64,000 nucleotides of DNA from assembly GCA_019635955.1 (NCBI GenBank), contig JAHBYL010000009.1, positions 1 to 64,000 on the forward strand, written 5' to 3'. This DNA comes from Parvibaculum sp. (GTDB lineage Bacteria; Pseudomonadota; Alphaproteobacteria; Parvibaculales; Parvibaculaceae). Below are positions 21,614 to 31,509 of this stretch, in pieces (position 1 is the stretch's first letter; every line of letters begins with the position of its first letter). The notes under the pieces were generated by a model, which made no database searches, had not been told where the DNA came from, and saw only the letters and a program-made list of their open reading frames with translations. A program made the position numbers and the translations under genes.

Positions 21614-21961
21614 ATGACGCTCGACCTTGCCTTCCGCGCCCTTGCAGATGCCAACAGGCGTGACCTGCTCGACCGGCTCTATGCCCGGAACGGACAGACG
21701 CTGGGCGAGCTCTGCGAAGGAATCGAGATGTCCCGTCAGGCAGTGACGAAACATCTCGCCATTCTCGAAGAAGCGAACCTCGTGGCAACTGTCTGGCGCG
21801 GCCGCGAAAAACTTCACTACCTGAACCCGGTGCCGATCGCCGAGATCGCGGATCGCTGGATCAGGAAGTTCGAGCGCACGGAAGTCGACGGCCTGATCGG
21901 CCTGAAGAAATCGCTCGAGAGAAAACGCAACGGCAACCCCGACGAAGGGAAAGACAAATGA
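21614..21961 (+). CDS. ArsR-family transcriptional regulator (SRPBCC-linked)
   Basis: A 115-residue winged-helix regulator (LAFRALADANRRDLLDRLYARNG; recognition region EMSRQAVTKHLAILEEANLV). It has no metal-binding cysteine set and belongs to the ArsR branch that pairs with SRPBCC/AHSA1 proteins. The ATG at 21614 is chosen; a TTG five codons earlier lies inside the operator. The stop overlaps the start of the SRPBCC gene by ATGA. It probably represses its own two-gene operon through the adjoining palindrome. Confidence 0.87.
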   Translation: MTLDLAFRALADANRRDLLDRLYARNGQTLGELCEGIEMSRQAVTKHLAILEEANLVATVWRGREKLHYLNPVPIAEIADRWIRKFERTEVDGLIGLKKSLERKRNGNPDEGKDK

Positions 21962-22422
21962 CCAAGGCACCTGCACTCCATGCGGAACGCGATCCCGATT
22001 TCGTCTATGTCATCCACATCGACGCGAAACCGGAAGATGTCTGGGCCGCGCTCACCGACAACAAGAGCGAACGCGCCTGGTGGGGCGGCACGCGGCACGA
22101 TTCGACCTTCGAGCCCGGCTCGCCCATCCTCTATCGCCGCAAGGGCGGCGTCGACGTTCGCGGCGAAATCCTGGAGAACGAGCCGCCGCACCGCCTCGTC
22201 TACACCTTCAATGTCGAAGGCCCCGGCCCGCAGCACGACGAAGGTCCGTCCATCGTCACCTATGATGTGGCCGAGAACGGCAAGCTGACGAAGCTCACCG
22301 TCACCCACACCAATTTCCCGAAGAACTCCGCCGTGCTGGTCGGCATCTCTCGCGGCTGGCCCGGCATTCTCTCCGGCCTCAAGTCGATGCTGGAGCGCGG
22401 CACCGTCCCCGCCTTCTTCTGA
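21958..22422 (+). CDS. SRPBCC/AHSA1-family protein
   Basis: A 154-residue START-like fold protein (VIHIDAKPEDVWAALTDNKSERAWWGG, then the PHRLVYTF strand and a C-terminal helix SRGWPGILSGLKSML). These proteins enclose a hydrophobic ligand cavity, and their function with ArsR partners is largely unknown. Translation is coupled to the regulator through a 4-nt overlap. It resembles the SRPBCC protein at 23121 in fold and genetic setting, but the two sequences are clearly different. Confidence 0.85.
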   Translation: MTKAPALHAERDPDFVYVIHIDAKPEDVWAALTDNKSERAWWGGTRHDSTFEPGSPILYRRKGGVDVRGEILENEPPHRLVYTFNVEGPGPQHDEGPSIVTYDVAENGKLTKLTVTHTNFPKNSAVLVGISRGWPGILSGLKSMLERGTVPAFF

Positions 22423-22436
22423 GCGCGAAATGAACG

Positions 22437-22466
22437 GAAGCCGCCCGTGGGGCGGCTTCCCTTTAC
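22437..22466 (+). terminator. Intrinsic terminator
   Basis: GGAAGCCGCC (22437-22446) pairs with GGCGGCTTCC (22451-22460) over a four-base loop, followed by CTTTAC. It lies between two convergent units (ending at 22422 and 22480), so it may act in both directions. Confidence 0.7.
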
Positions 22467-22479
22467 GTCTCGTCCCATG

Positions 22480-23097
22480 TCAGCCTTGCGGCAGCACGAT
22501 CGTCACGCCGGCCAGCCACAGCCAGCCGAGCATCGCCGCCCAGTAGAACGCGATACCGGGCGCGACGGTCATGGACATGCCGAGTCCGATCAGCACCGGC
22601 ATCGCAATGCCCGCTGCGACGGATACTGCCGCCCAGACCGTCTGCTCCGTCTGCCAGAAATGAAACGCAAAGACGAAACAGGCAAGAATGAGCCCGCCGA
22701 AAGCGATCATGAAAGCAATGCTGTGCAGGATGGCCGCAGCCGTCATCACCGGCTGCTGATCCATAGGCGTGCCGGGCGGAAAGCCGAGCCCCGCCGGCGC
22801 GTCGAAAATGCCGGCAAGAATGAGCCCCGCCCCATAGGCCGCGATCAGCAGAGGCGCCACGATACCGCCCTGCCCGCGCGCCAGTTCCGCATGCACGCCA
22901 TAGGCACAGACGAGCACGAGCAACCCGCTCAGGATGAATACGGCCTTCATCATCCAGCCGTCTTCGCCGAGGCTCAACGAGCTGATCGCATGCCGCTCGA
23001 TGTCGAAGCCCGCGCGCGTATAGATCAGGATCGTCGGCACGACGAAGAAAAGCAGCGCCGCCGCAATTCCCGCCTGAAGCATCAGCCTATCCGCCAT
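22480..23097 (-). CDS. DUF998-like membrane protein
   Basis: A 205-residue protein with about six hydrophobic segments, starting MADRLMLQAGIAAALLFF. The loop FDIERHAISSLSLGEDGWMM after the first helix fits DUF998 proteins, whose role is unknown. The ATG at 23097 has GAGGTGAAGG upstream; the longer open frame overlaps the previous gene and is unlikely. It is the last gene of an arsR-SRPBCC-DUF998 unit. Confidence 0.78.
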   Translation of the reverse strand: MADRLMLQAGIAAALLFFVVPTILIYTRAGFDIERHAISSLSLGEDGWMMKAVFILSGLLVLVCAYGVHAELARGQGGIVAPLLIAAYGAGLILAGIFDAPAGLGFPPGTPMDQQPVMTAAAILHSIAFMIAFGGLILACFVFAFHFWQTEQTVWAAVSVAAGIAMPVLIGLGMSMTVAPGIAFYWAAMLGWLWLAGVTIVLPQG

Positions 23098-23120
23098 GGC
23101 CTTCACCTCACCCGTTGCGC

Positions 23121-23615
23121 TCAGCTGAGCTTTTCGTCGGCATATTCGACAAGCTGATCGAGCGCCGTGCTCCACCCGCCATGAAAACCCATTTCCTCGT
23201 GGCGCTTCGCGCCCTCTTCATCGGGATGCATGGCGATGGCGGTGTATTTGGTGCCCTGCCCTTGCGGCTCGATCAGGATATAGGCCGTGAAGAAAAGGTC
23301 GTGGACGCGCGTCACGGCGGGGCGATAGCCGGGCCCGAGCGCGGAGGTCCAGACGAGCCGCCGCTCCGGCACCACTTCGAGATAACAGCCCGAGCCGCCT
23401 TCCATGTCTTCGCCCTCGGGCGAACGCATCTTGGTGTAGAACTCGCCGCCGGGCTTGAGGTCGATCCTGCAATCGACCGTTGCCCAAGGGCGCGGGCAGA
23501 ACCACGGCATCAGGTGCTGCGGCTCCGTCCAGGCACGCCAGACGAGACGCGGACTCACATCCACCACGCGCTCCAGCACGAGGTCGAGTTTCGGATCGAG
23601 GGGAGGCATACTCAT
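23121..23615 (-). CDS. SRPBCC/AHSA1-family protein
   Basis: A 164-residue START-like protein (LVLERVVDVSPRLVWRAWTEPQHLMPWFCPRPW) with a C-terminal helix HGGWSTALDQLVEYADE. The family is thought to bind hydrophobic ligands or act as co-chaperone-like factors. Its ATG overlaps the stop of the arsR gene at 23612 by ATGA, so the pair is translationally coupled. Confidence 0.87.
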   Translation of the reverse strand: MSMPPLDPKLDLVLERVVDVSPRLVWRAWTEPQHLMPWFCPRPWATVDCRIDLKPGGEFYTKMRSPEGEDMEGGSGCYLEVVPERRLVWTSALGPGYRPAVTRVHDLFFTAYILIEPQGQGTKYTAIAMHPDEEGAKRHEEMGFHGGWSTALDQLVEYADEKLS

Positions 23616-23953
23616 GTTTCACTTTCCTTCATCTGCAAAAGATAGTCGTCGAGCTGGTCGAGACGTGTTTCCCAGAGCGCGCGCTGCTCGGACATCCATT
23701 TTTCGGCGGCCTCGAGCGGCTTCGGCTGCAGCCGGTAGATGCGCGACCTGCCCTCCTTCCGCGAGGTGACGAGGCCGCATTTCTCCAGCGCCGCGAGGTG
23801 CTGCATGAAAGACGGCAGCGCCATCTTGTGGGGCTGCGCAAGCTCCCCTACGGCCGCCGGCCCTTGGCCGAGACGCCGGATCACGGCGCGCCGCGTGGGA
23901 TCGCCAAGCGCATGAAAAACACGGTCGAGTTGCATCTGCTGTTGGTTAGGCAT
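23612..23953 (-). CDS. ArsR-family transcriptional regulator (SRPBCC-linked)
   Basis: A 113-residue winged-helix protein (QLDRVFHALGDPTRRAVIRRLGQGPAAVGELAQP; HTH region MALPSFMQHLAALEKCGLV; wing GRSRIYRL). It has no metal-site cysteines. ATG 23953 is preferred; an in-frame ATG at 23968 lies inside the operator half-site array and adds only MLLRC. It leads a three-gene unit with an SRPBCC and a DUF998-like gene, and is a mirror-image counterpart of the module at 21614. Confidence 0.87.
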   Translation of the reverse strand: MPNQQQMQLDRVFHALGDPTRRAVIRRLGQGPAAVGELAQPHKMALPSFMQHLAALEKCGLVTSRKEGRSRIYRLQPKPLEAAEKWMSEQRALWETRLDQLDDYLLQMKESET

Positions 23954-23955
23954 GC

Positions 23956-23998
23956 ACCTAAGTAACATTGCCCCATACTTAGGTCAATACCTAAGTAT
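23956..23998 (-). promoter_or_regulatory. ArsR operator: perfect 10-bp palindrome plus third half-site
   Basis: ATACTTAGGT (23975-23984), four bases, then ACCTAAGTAT (23989-23998) form a perfect inverted repeat. A third copy, ACCTAAGTA, lies at 23956-23964 next to the start codon. A -35-like TTGACC (minus strand) falls within the palindrome. Binding would repress the arsR-SRPBCC-DUF998 unit. The word differs from that at 21585, so the two regulators probably recognise different sites. Confidence 0.75.
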
Positions 23999-24061
23999 GC
24001 GTTGCATCGCCGAAAGCCTGCTGGCAGCGCGGGAATCTTGCTGTTATATGGCGGCTGCTGG

Positions 24062-24138
24062 GGGCCTGTAGCTCAGTTGGTTAGAGCGGACCGCTCATAA
24101 CGGTTTGGTCGCAGGTTCGAGTCCTGCCGGGCCCACCA
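24062..24138 (+). tRNA. tRNA with CAU anticodon, probably tRNA-Ile2 (lysidine type)
   Basis: The 77-nt cloverleaf folds fully: acceptor GGGCCTG with CGGGCCC, D stem GCTC/GAGC, anticodon stem GACCG/CGGTT around CTCATAA, T stem GCAGG/CCTGC, and an encoded CCA. A CAU anticodon would be called Met by simple rules. But it has C4-G69 and C5-G68, the pairs known to mark substrates of the lysidine synthetase TilS, and resembles E. coli tRNA-Ile2 more than elongator tRNA-Met. No initiator features (three G-C pairs below the anticodon loop) are present. Confidence 0.9.
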
Positions 24139-24186
24139 TCCCCTATCCGGCAAGCCGGTGATCGCGTCGAACCGAAAGGCAATCCG

Positions 24187-25956
24187 ATGGCCGAAGCGAG
24201 CCTGGTGCACACGATCGGACCCGCGGTCCTGCTGATGGGGGCAGCCGTCGTCGCGGTACCGCTGTTCCAGCGTCTCGGCCTTGGCTCGGTTCTTGGCTAT
24301 TTCGCGGCGGGTCTCCTTGTGGGCCCATCGGTGCTGGGGCTTGTCACCGATGCCCAGTCCATCCTGCATTTCTCGGAACTCGGGGTGGTGATGTTCCTGT
24401 TCGTGATCGGACTGGAGTTGCGTCCCCGCAAGCTGTGGGCCATGCGCGGCCAGATTTTCGGTTTGGGTCTTGTGCAGGTCGCCGCCGCTACTTCCGCTCT
24501 TGCGCTTGCGGGCGCTCTTGTCTTCGGTCTGCCCGGTCCGGTCGCCTTCGTTGCCGGTGCAGGCTTCGTCCTCTCCTCCACCGCCGTCATCATGTCGATG
24601 CTTCAGGACCGCGGCGAAATCGCGAGCAGCGAAGGCCAGAAGTCGGTCTCGATCCTCCTGTTCGAGGATCTGATGATCGTGCCGCTGCTGGCCGTGGTCG
24701 CCTTCCTGTCGCCGCTGGCGACCGGGGAAGCGGGGTGGACACATGTTCTGGTGGCACTTGCGGCGCTGCTGGCGCTCCTTGCCGTGTCGTATTGGGGCCT
24801 GAACCCCTTCTTCGCCCTGCTGGCGCGGACGCGAACGAGAGAGGTGCTTACCGCGGGCGCATTGCTGGTGGTTCTCGGCGCAGCGCTGCTGATGGAAGCC
24901 GCGGGTCTCTCGATGGCAATGGGTGCCTTCCTTGCCGGCGTGATGCTGTCGAGCTCGAGCTACCGCCACCAGATCGAGAGCGACATCGAACCGTTCCGCG
25001 GCCTGCTCATGGGGCTGTTCTTCCTTGCCGTCGGCATGTCGCTCGATCTTTCCATCGTCGTCGCCGAACCGTGGTTTCTGCTGTCCTTGCTGCTCGCCTT
25101 CACCGTCGCAAAGGGAGCGGTGGTCTATGCGGTCGCGCGCCTCTTCGGCGGCTCCAATCACCAAGCTTTGCACCGGACGTCCATGTTCCTGCAGGGCGGC
25201 GAGTTTGCCTTTGTGCTCTATGCCGCGGCGGCGGCAAGCGGCGTGATCGACGCGCGGGAAAATTCCCTGTTCACGACCGTCGTCATCCTCTCCATGGCTC
25301 TGACGCCGCTGCTGATAATCGCGACGGACCGCCTGCTGCGCAGCGAGGCCTCGATGGACGGGGTGGACATCGCCCACGACCTGAAGGGCCGGATGCTTGT
25401 GATCGGCTTCGGCCGCTTCGGCCAGATTGCGTCGCAGCTCCTGCTGTCGAAGGGCGTCAGTCTCTCCGTCATCGACAGCGACCCGGACCGCATCCGCGAT
25501 GCGGCACGATTTGGATTCAAGGTCTTTTTCGGCGATGGCACGCGGCTCGACACGCTGCGCCATTCGGGTGCGGCCACGGCCGACGCGATCATGATCTGCG
25601 TCGACGACAGGAAGGCCGCCTTGCAGATCGTGGAACTTGCACAGCATGAATTTCCGCAGGCCCGGCTGCTGGTCCGGAGCTACGACCGTGGACATGCCGT
25701 CGAGCTGGTCCGCGCCGGCGTCGAGTATCAGATCCGCGAGACGGTCGAATCCGCCTATTTGATGGGCGCGGAAGGCCTGCGGACACTCGGCTTTTCCGAA
25801 CTCGAGATCGAGGAAGCCGCCACGGACATCCGCCAGCGCGACAATGCTCGCCTTTGCGAGCAGGTGCAGGGGGACGACATGTCGGGCCTCGACCGGATGC
25901 ACACTCAGCCTGTCCCGGAACCCCTCGCCAAGCTGCCTGCGACCAAACCGCAATAA
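24187..25956 (+). CDS. Kef-type monovalent cation:proton antiporter (CPA2)
   Basis: A 589-residue membrane protein. Residues about 1-385 form a CPA2 exchanger with roughly 12 hydrophobic segments. Residues about 398-520 form a cytosolic TrkA-N/RCK domain (LVIGFGRFGQ, VIDSDPDRI, GDGTRLDTLRHSGA) that binds NAD(H) and gates transport. It resembles KefB/KefC, which release potassium in exchange for protons during electrophile stress. No KefF/KefG-type activator gene is adjacent. It starts 48 bp after the tRNA and has its own unit. Confidence 0.9.
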   Translation: MAEASLVHTIGPAVLLMGAAVVAVPLFQRLGLGSVLGYFAAGLLVGPSVLGLVTDAQSILHFSELGVVMFLFVIGLELRPRKLWAMRGQIFGLGLVQVAAATSALALAGALVFGLPGPVAFVAGAGFVLSSTAVIMSMLQDRGEIASSEGQKSVSILLFEDLMIVPLLAVVAFLSPLATGEAGWTHVLVALAALLALLAVSYWGLNPFFALLARTRTREVLTAGALLVVLGAALLMEAAGLSMAMGAFLAGVMLSSSSYRHQIESDIEPFRGLLMGLFFLAVGMSLDLSIVVAEPWFLLSLLLAFTVAKGAVVYAVARLFGGSNHQALHRTSMFLQGGEFAFVLYAAAAASGVIDARENSLFTTVVILSMALTPLLIIATDRLLRSEASMDGVDIAHDLKGRMLVIGFGRFGQIASQLLLSKGVSLSVIDSDPDRIRDAARFGFKVFFGDGTRLDTLRHSGAATADAIMICVDDRKAALQIVELAQHEFPQARLLVRSYDRGHAVELVRAGVEYQIRETVESAYLMGAEGLRTLGFSELEIEEAATDIRQRDNARLCEQVQGDDMSGLDRMHTQPVPEPLAKLPATKPQ

Positions 25957-26133
25957 AGTACCCGCGGCACCGCCTCCGGCCGGAGCCGGTGATATCCTCT
26001 CCGGTTGTCACTTCCGGACGAATTATCAATTTTTATGAACGCGGTGGTTATGTAATTCCGCGCGCGCGCCTTCATCCTTTCCTCAAGAACCGCCGCCGGC
26101 AAGAACCGGCAAGGCGGACAGGAGGAGGAAACG
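25957..26133. other. Intergenic region ahead of the aromatic-degradation operon
   Basis: This 177-bp gap probably holds the operon promoter. A palindromic hairpin (CACCG...CTCCGGCCGGAG...CGGTG, 25968-25991) follows the antiporter gene; without a T-run it is only a weak terminator candidate. An AT-rich stretch at 26020-26056 includes two TTATG words that could belong to an AraC-type site, but this is not secure. Confidence 0.35.
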
Positions 26134-27516
26134 ATGGACTTGGTGCAAGAGCCGGGGAGCGCCCCGAGCAAGGCTGAAATCCGTTCCTATTTCGATCCTT
26201 CCGAAGGAACGCTGGACAGGCGCATCTTCGCCGATCAGGCCCTCTACGATCTGGAGATGAAGAACATCTACGCCCGCGCGTGGAACTTCATGTGCCACGA
26301 AAGCCAGATCCCGAATACAGGCGACTATTTCATCACCTATATCGGCGAAGACCAGGTCATCGTCGTCCGCGACAGGGAGGGCGCGGTACAGGTGCTGCTC
26401 AATACCTGCCGCCACCGCGGCAATGCACTCTGCCGCGCCGAACAGGGCAACGCCAAATCCTTCGTTTGCTCCTACCACGGCTGGAACTACGACCTGAACG
26501 GCGATCTGATCGGCGTTCCCGGTCTCTCCTCCTACTACCGCAAGGATTTCGACAAGTCGCAATGGGGTCTCGCCAGGGCCGCGCAGGTCGATCACTTCCA
26601 TGGCTTCTATTTTGCGACGCTCGATCCCGCCACGCCGCCGCTTTACGACTATCTCGGCGAAGTCGGCCGCATTGGCCTCGGACTGCTCGTCGCGAACGGC
26701 CCGGTCGAGATCGTCGACGGCGTTCAGAAGAACGTCATCGACTGCAACTGGAAGATCGCCGTCGACAATCTCTTCGACTGGTATCACGTCCAGTACAGCC
26801 ATGCCTCGGCCGGCACGGCAGGCTTCATGGATCTCGCCGCCATCCTGCATCCGAACAACCAGATGGTGATGTTCGGCGAATATGGCCACGCGATCAGCGG
26901 CCCGGTCATCCCGCCGGAACGTCAGGCCGAGATCGACGCCCTGAGCGACGAGGAACGTCTCGCCGTCGCCTCGGCCGGCATGCTCAAGGACGAGAACCGT
27001 CCCTCTCCGACGCCACGGATGGGCTTTGCAAAAGAGCTTCTCGGCCCCACCGGCGTCCGCTGCATGGGTCACCCCAACATATTTCCGAATCTGTGGATTT
27101 CGACCGGCGGTACGCAGCTTTCGCTGCGCCTGCCCCGCGGCCCCTTCGCCACGGAAATCTGGTGGTTCACAGTGCTGCCAAAGGGCATGCCGGAGGCGAT
27201 GAGGAAAAAGCAGATCGCCTTCAATGCCCATCTCTTCGGTCCGGCCGGCATGCTGGAGCAGGACGATGGAGAAAACTGGAGCCAGAGCACGCGCGCCGCG
27301 CGCGGGGCCGTCTCGCGCAGGTATCGGCATCACCTCGCGATGGGTCTGGGCCAGGACGAGGTTCTCTACGACGAGCGCGGCGCCGCCCGGGTCGAAACGA
27401 CGATCAGCGAACATGCGCAACGCTGGCTCTACACCAACTGGATGAACTGGATGTCCGCCGACAGTTGGGCGGAAATCGAGGCGAACCAGCCCGCCTTGCC
27501 GAAAGGGAGGGTCTGA
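26134..27516 (+). CDS. Aromatic-ring-hydroxylating dioxygenase, alpha subunit (Rieske oxygenase)
   Basis: A 460-residue catalytic subunit. The Rieske [2Fe-2S] ligands are Cys92, His94, Cys112 and His115 (TCRHRGN and VCSYHGW). The mononuclear iron site has bridging Asp215 with His218 and His223 (DNLFDWYHVQYSH), and the third ligand is probably an Asp in LEQDDGENW. Such enzymes add O2 to an aromatic ring to form a cis-dihydrodiol. The following genes are those of a biphenyl or alkylbenzene-type route, but the substrate cannot be told. GGAGGAGG lies before the ATG. The gene overlaps the beta subunit by one base. Confidence 0.93.
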   Translation: MDLVQEPGSAPSKAEIRSYFDPSEGTLDRRIFADQALYDLEMKNIYARAWNFMCHESQIPNTGDYFITYIGEDQVIVVRDREGAVQVLLNTCRHRGNALCRAEQGNAKSFVCSYHGWNYDLNGDLIGVPGLSSYYRKDFDKSQWGLARAAQVDHFHGFYFATLDPATPPLYDYLGEVGRIGLGLLVANGPVEIVDGVQKNVIDCNWKIAVDNLFDWYHVQYSHASAGTAGFMDLAAILHPNNQMVMFGEYGHAISGPVIPPERQAEIDALSDEERLAVASAGMLKDENRPSPTPRMGFAKELLGPTGVRCMGHPNIFPNLWISTGGTQLSLRLPRGPFATEIWWFTVLPKGMPEAMRKKQIAFNAHLFGPAGMLEQDDGENWSQSTRAARGAVSRRYRHHLAMGLGQDEVLYDERGAARVETTISEHAQRWLYTNWMNWMSADSWAEIEANQPALPKGRV

Positions 27517-28079
27517 TGTCGCAGGCACAAGCGATGCAGGCCGACACAGCGGGTCTCGATACGCTGTCGCTGCAGCAACGTATCGAACTGCAGTTCGAGA
27601 TCGAGCAATTCCTCTATGCCGAGGCCGCCATGATCGACGGGCGCGAGTATCGCGCATGGCTCGACCTCTGGACGGAGGATTGCAGTTACTGGATGCCGAT
27701 AAGGCGCACGGTGACGCTCTCCGATATCGATCGCGAGTTCACAAAGCGCGGCGACATGTCCTTCTATGACGACAGCAAGCAATCGCTCGCCATGCGCGTC
27801 GCCAAGATGGAGTCGGGCTCCTCATGGTCAGAAGACCCGCCCTCCCGCACGCGCCACATCGTCGGCAATGTCCGCATCATCGGTGTGAAGGGCGACGAGA
27901 CAACGGTCGAGGTGGCGTTCCTGCTCTACCGCAGCCGCCTCAACACCGAAGAAAGCACCTGGGTCGGCCGCCGCGTGGACAGACTCCGCCGCGTCGGCGA
28001 TGGGCTGAAACTCTGCGCGCGCGAAATCTATCTGGACCAGACGTTGATACGCGCAACAAATATGAGCACGCTTTTCTAA
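27516..28079 (+). CDS. Aromatic-ring-hydroxylating dioxygenase, beta subunit
   Basis: A 187-residue small subunit with the SnoaL/NTF2-like fold. The features IEQFLYAEAAMIDGREYRAWLDLWTEDCSYWMPI, SRTRHIVGNVRI and the C-terminal REIYLDQTLI are typical. It assembles with the alpha subunit as an alpha3beta3 hexamer and has a structural role. The ATG at 27516 overlaps the alpha stop (TGATG). The frame is open far upstream, but that part is the out-of-frame shadow of the alpha gene. Confidence 0.92.
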   Translation: MSQAQAMQADTAGLDTLSLQQRIELQFEIEQFLYAEAAMIDGREYRAWLDLWTEDCSYWMPIRRTVTLSDIDREFTKRGDMSFYDDSKQSLAMRVAKMESGSSWSEDPPSRTRHIVGNVRIIGVKGDETTVEVAFLLYRSRLNTEESTWVGRRVDRLRRVGDGLKLCAREIYLDQTLIRATNMSTLF

Positions 28080-28089
28080 GGCAGTCTGA

Positions 28090-29831
<1,742 letters not shown>

Positions 29832-29882
29832 ACAGGCCCCGACGGCCGCACAAACACAAGAATATCGTCGACAGGAGAGGAT

Positions 29883-30731
29883 ATGAGCATCACGGAAGCG
29901 AGCACGAGCCGGTTCGTCACCGCCGGCGGCGTGAAAATTCACTACAACGAGGCGGGTTCCGGCCCTGCGCTGGTTCTCATTCACGGCGGCGGGCCCGGTG
30001 CCAGCGGCTGGTCGAACTACAACCGCAACATCGAGGTGCTGGCGAAGCAGTTTCGCGTGCTCGTGCCCGACCTGCCCGGCTTCGGCAAATCGGATATCAA
30101 GCCGAAGGGCAGCGCGATGCCCGCCTGGTATGCGACGAAGATGGGCGAATTCCTCGATGCGCTCGGCATCGGCAAGGCGCATTTCGTGGGCAATTCGCTC
30201 GGCGGTATGGTGACGCTCCGGCTCGCCCTCGACCGGCCGGAAAAGGTCGATCGCATGGTACTGATGGGCCCGGGCGGCAGCATTCCGATGTTCAGCCAGT
30301 TCCCTACGGAGGCGATCAAGACGCTGCTCTTCTTCTATGACGGCCCCGGCCCGTCGCTTGAACGCCTCAGGGGTTTCGTGAAGGACTTTGTCTACGACCC
30401 ATCGCAGATCACCGACGAGCTTCTCGAAGGCCGCATGAAGACGGCGCTCCAGCCGCATATCGTCGATACGCCACCCATGCGTCCCGATCCCAAGGCGTTG
30501 ATGGAACCGGTGTGGAACGACCCCCGCCTCGCCTCACTGCCCCACGAGACGATGATCATCTGGGGTCGCGAGGACAAGGTGATGCCGATCGACATGTCCT
30601 TCGCGCTGCTGAAACAGATTCCCCGCGCGCGCCTCTTCGTCCTGCCGCAATGCGGCCACTGGGCGCAGTGGGAACACGCCGATGAATTCAATCGCGTCAC
30701 TGGCGATTTCTTTGAGGCCGCTCATGCCTGA
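29883..30731 (+). CDS. Meta-cleavage product hydrolase (alpha/beta fold, BphD/MhpC-like)
   Basis: A 282-residue C-C bond hydrolase. The triad is Ser105 (GNSLGG), Asp231 (GREDKVMP) and His259 (QCGHWAQWE); the oxyanion region HGGGPGASGWSN is typical of the family. It splits the ring-cleavage product into a carboxylic acid and 2-hydroxypenta-2,4-dienoate. The acid released would correspond to the ring substituent of the original substrate. GAGAGGA precedes the ATG, and the next gene overlaps by eight bases. Confidence 0.93.
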   Translation: MSITEASTSRFVTAGGVKIHYNEAGSGPALVLIHGGGPGASGWSNYNRNIEVLAKQFRVLVPDLPGFGKSDIKPKGSAMPAWYATKMGEFLDALGIGKAHFVGNSLGGMVTLRLALDRPEKVDRMVLMGPGGSIPMFSQFPTEAIKTLLFFYDGPGPSLERLRGFVKDFVYDPSQITDELLEGRMKTALQPHIVDTPPMRPDPKALMEPVWNDPRLASLPHETMIIWGREDKVMPIDMSFALLKQIPRARLFVLPQCGHWAQWEHADEFNRVTGDFFEAAHA

Positions 30732-31500
30732 CCTCGAGGCGATTGCGGCCGCTCTGGCCGAGGCACGGCGTAACCGGACCCCCATCCCCCCGGTTACGGA
30801 AACCTCCCCCGGTTTCGACGTTGCCTCGGCCTATTCGGTACAGGAAATCAACACGCGGAGGCGTCTCTCGGCGGGAGAGCGTATCGTGGGCCGCAAGATC
30901 GGGCTCACATCGCCCGCCGTGCAGACGCAACTCGGCGTGAACGAACCCGATTACGGAACGCTGTTCGATGTCGACGACGTCAGCGATGCGTCATCCGTCG
31001 TGACTGCGGAGTTGATGCAGCCGAAGATCGAGGCGGAAATTGCCTTTGTCCTGGCGAAGCCGATATCGCGAGGAAATCCGGGCCTGGATGAAGTCGCTGC
31101 GGCCATCGACTATGCCGTGGCAGCGGCGGAGATCGTTGACAGTGCCATCGCCAATTGGCGCATCACGCTAGCGGATACGGTCGCAGACAATGCCTCGGGC
31201 GCAAAGTTCGTGCTCGGCAAGGACAGGAAGAAGCTTTCCGAAATTGATCTTCACCTGGGCGGCATGGAAATGCTGCTCAATGGCAGGCAGGTTTCGGTGG
31301 GCGTCGGCGCTGCCTGCCTCGGCAATCCGCTTAATGCCGTGCAATGGCTCGCGCGCAAGATGGTGGAAGTCGGCCGCCCTCTCGAAGCCGGAGATATCGT
31401 CCTCTCCGGCGCCCTCGGCCCCATGTCCAATGCGGTGGCGGGCGACAGCTTCACCATCCATGTGCAGGGCTTCAGGCCGCTGCCTGTCGCATTCGGCTAG
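30724..31500 (+). CDS. 2-Hydroxypenta-2,4-dienoate hydratase (MhpD/BphH-like)
   Basis: A 258-residue FAH-fold hydratase. Family segments are GRKIGLTSPAVQTQLGVNEPDYG, the metal-site region QPKIEAEIAFVL with its two glutamates, and the EIVDSAIANWRI strand. It adds water to the dienoate to form 4-hydroxy-2-oxovalerate. The ATG at 30724 is chosen as the longer frame reads back into the hydrolase gene. The overlap with that gene is eight bases. Confidence 0.92.
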   Translation: MPDLEAIAAALAEARRNRTPIPPVTETSPGFDVASAYSVQEINTRRRLSAGERIVGRKIGLTSPAVQTQLGVNEPDYGTLFDVDDVSDASSVVTAELMQPKIEAEIAFVLAKPISRGNPGLDEVAAAIDYAVAAAEIVDSAIANWRITLADTVADNASGAKFVLGKDRKKLSEIDLHLGGMEMLLNGRQVSVGVGAACLGNPLNAVQWLARKMVEVGRPLEAGDIVLSGALGPMSNAVAGDSFTIHVQGFRPLPVAFG

Positions 31501-31509
31501 GAGATACGA

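Noticed and set aside
24073-25953. A 626-codon frame on the minus strand opposite the antiporter gene and the tRNA
   Set aside because: It is the antisense shadow of a clear CPA2 antiporter; it is rich in His, Arg, Gln and Asp in low-complexity runs, has no domain, and crosses a tRNA gene.
25968-25991. A GC-rich palindrome after the antiporter gene as a terminator
   Set aside because: The stem has a mismatch and no T-run follows, so I only mention it in the intergenic entry and do not call it a terminator.
26280-27515. An open extension of the dioxygenase beta-subunit frame through the alpha gene
   Set aside because: It is a shadow frame of the alpha subunit, and the ATG at 27516 gives the correct family length and the usual overlap.
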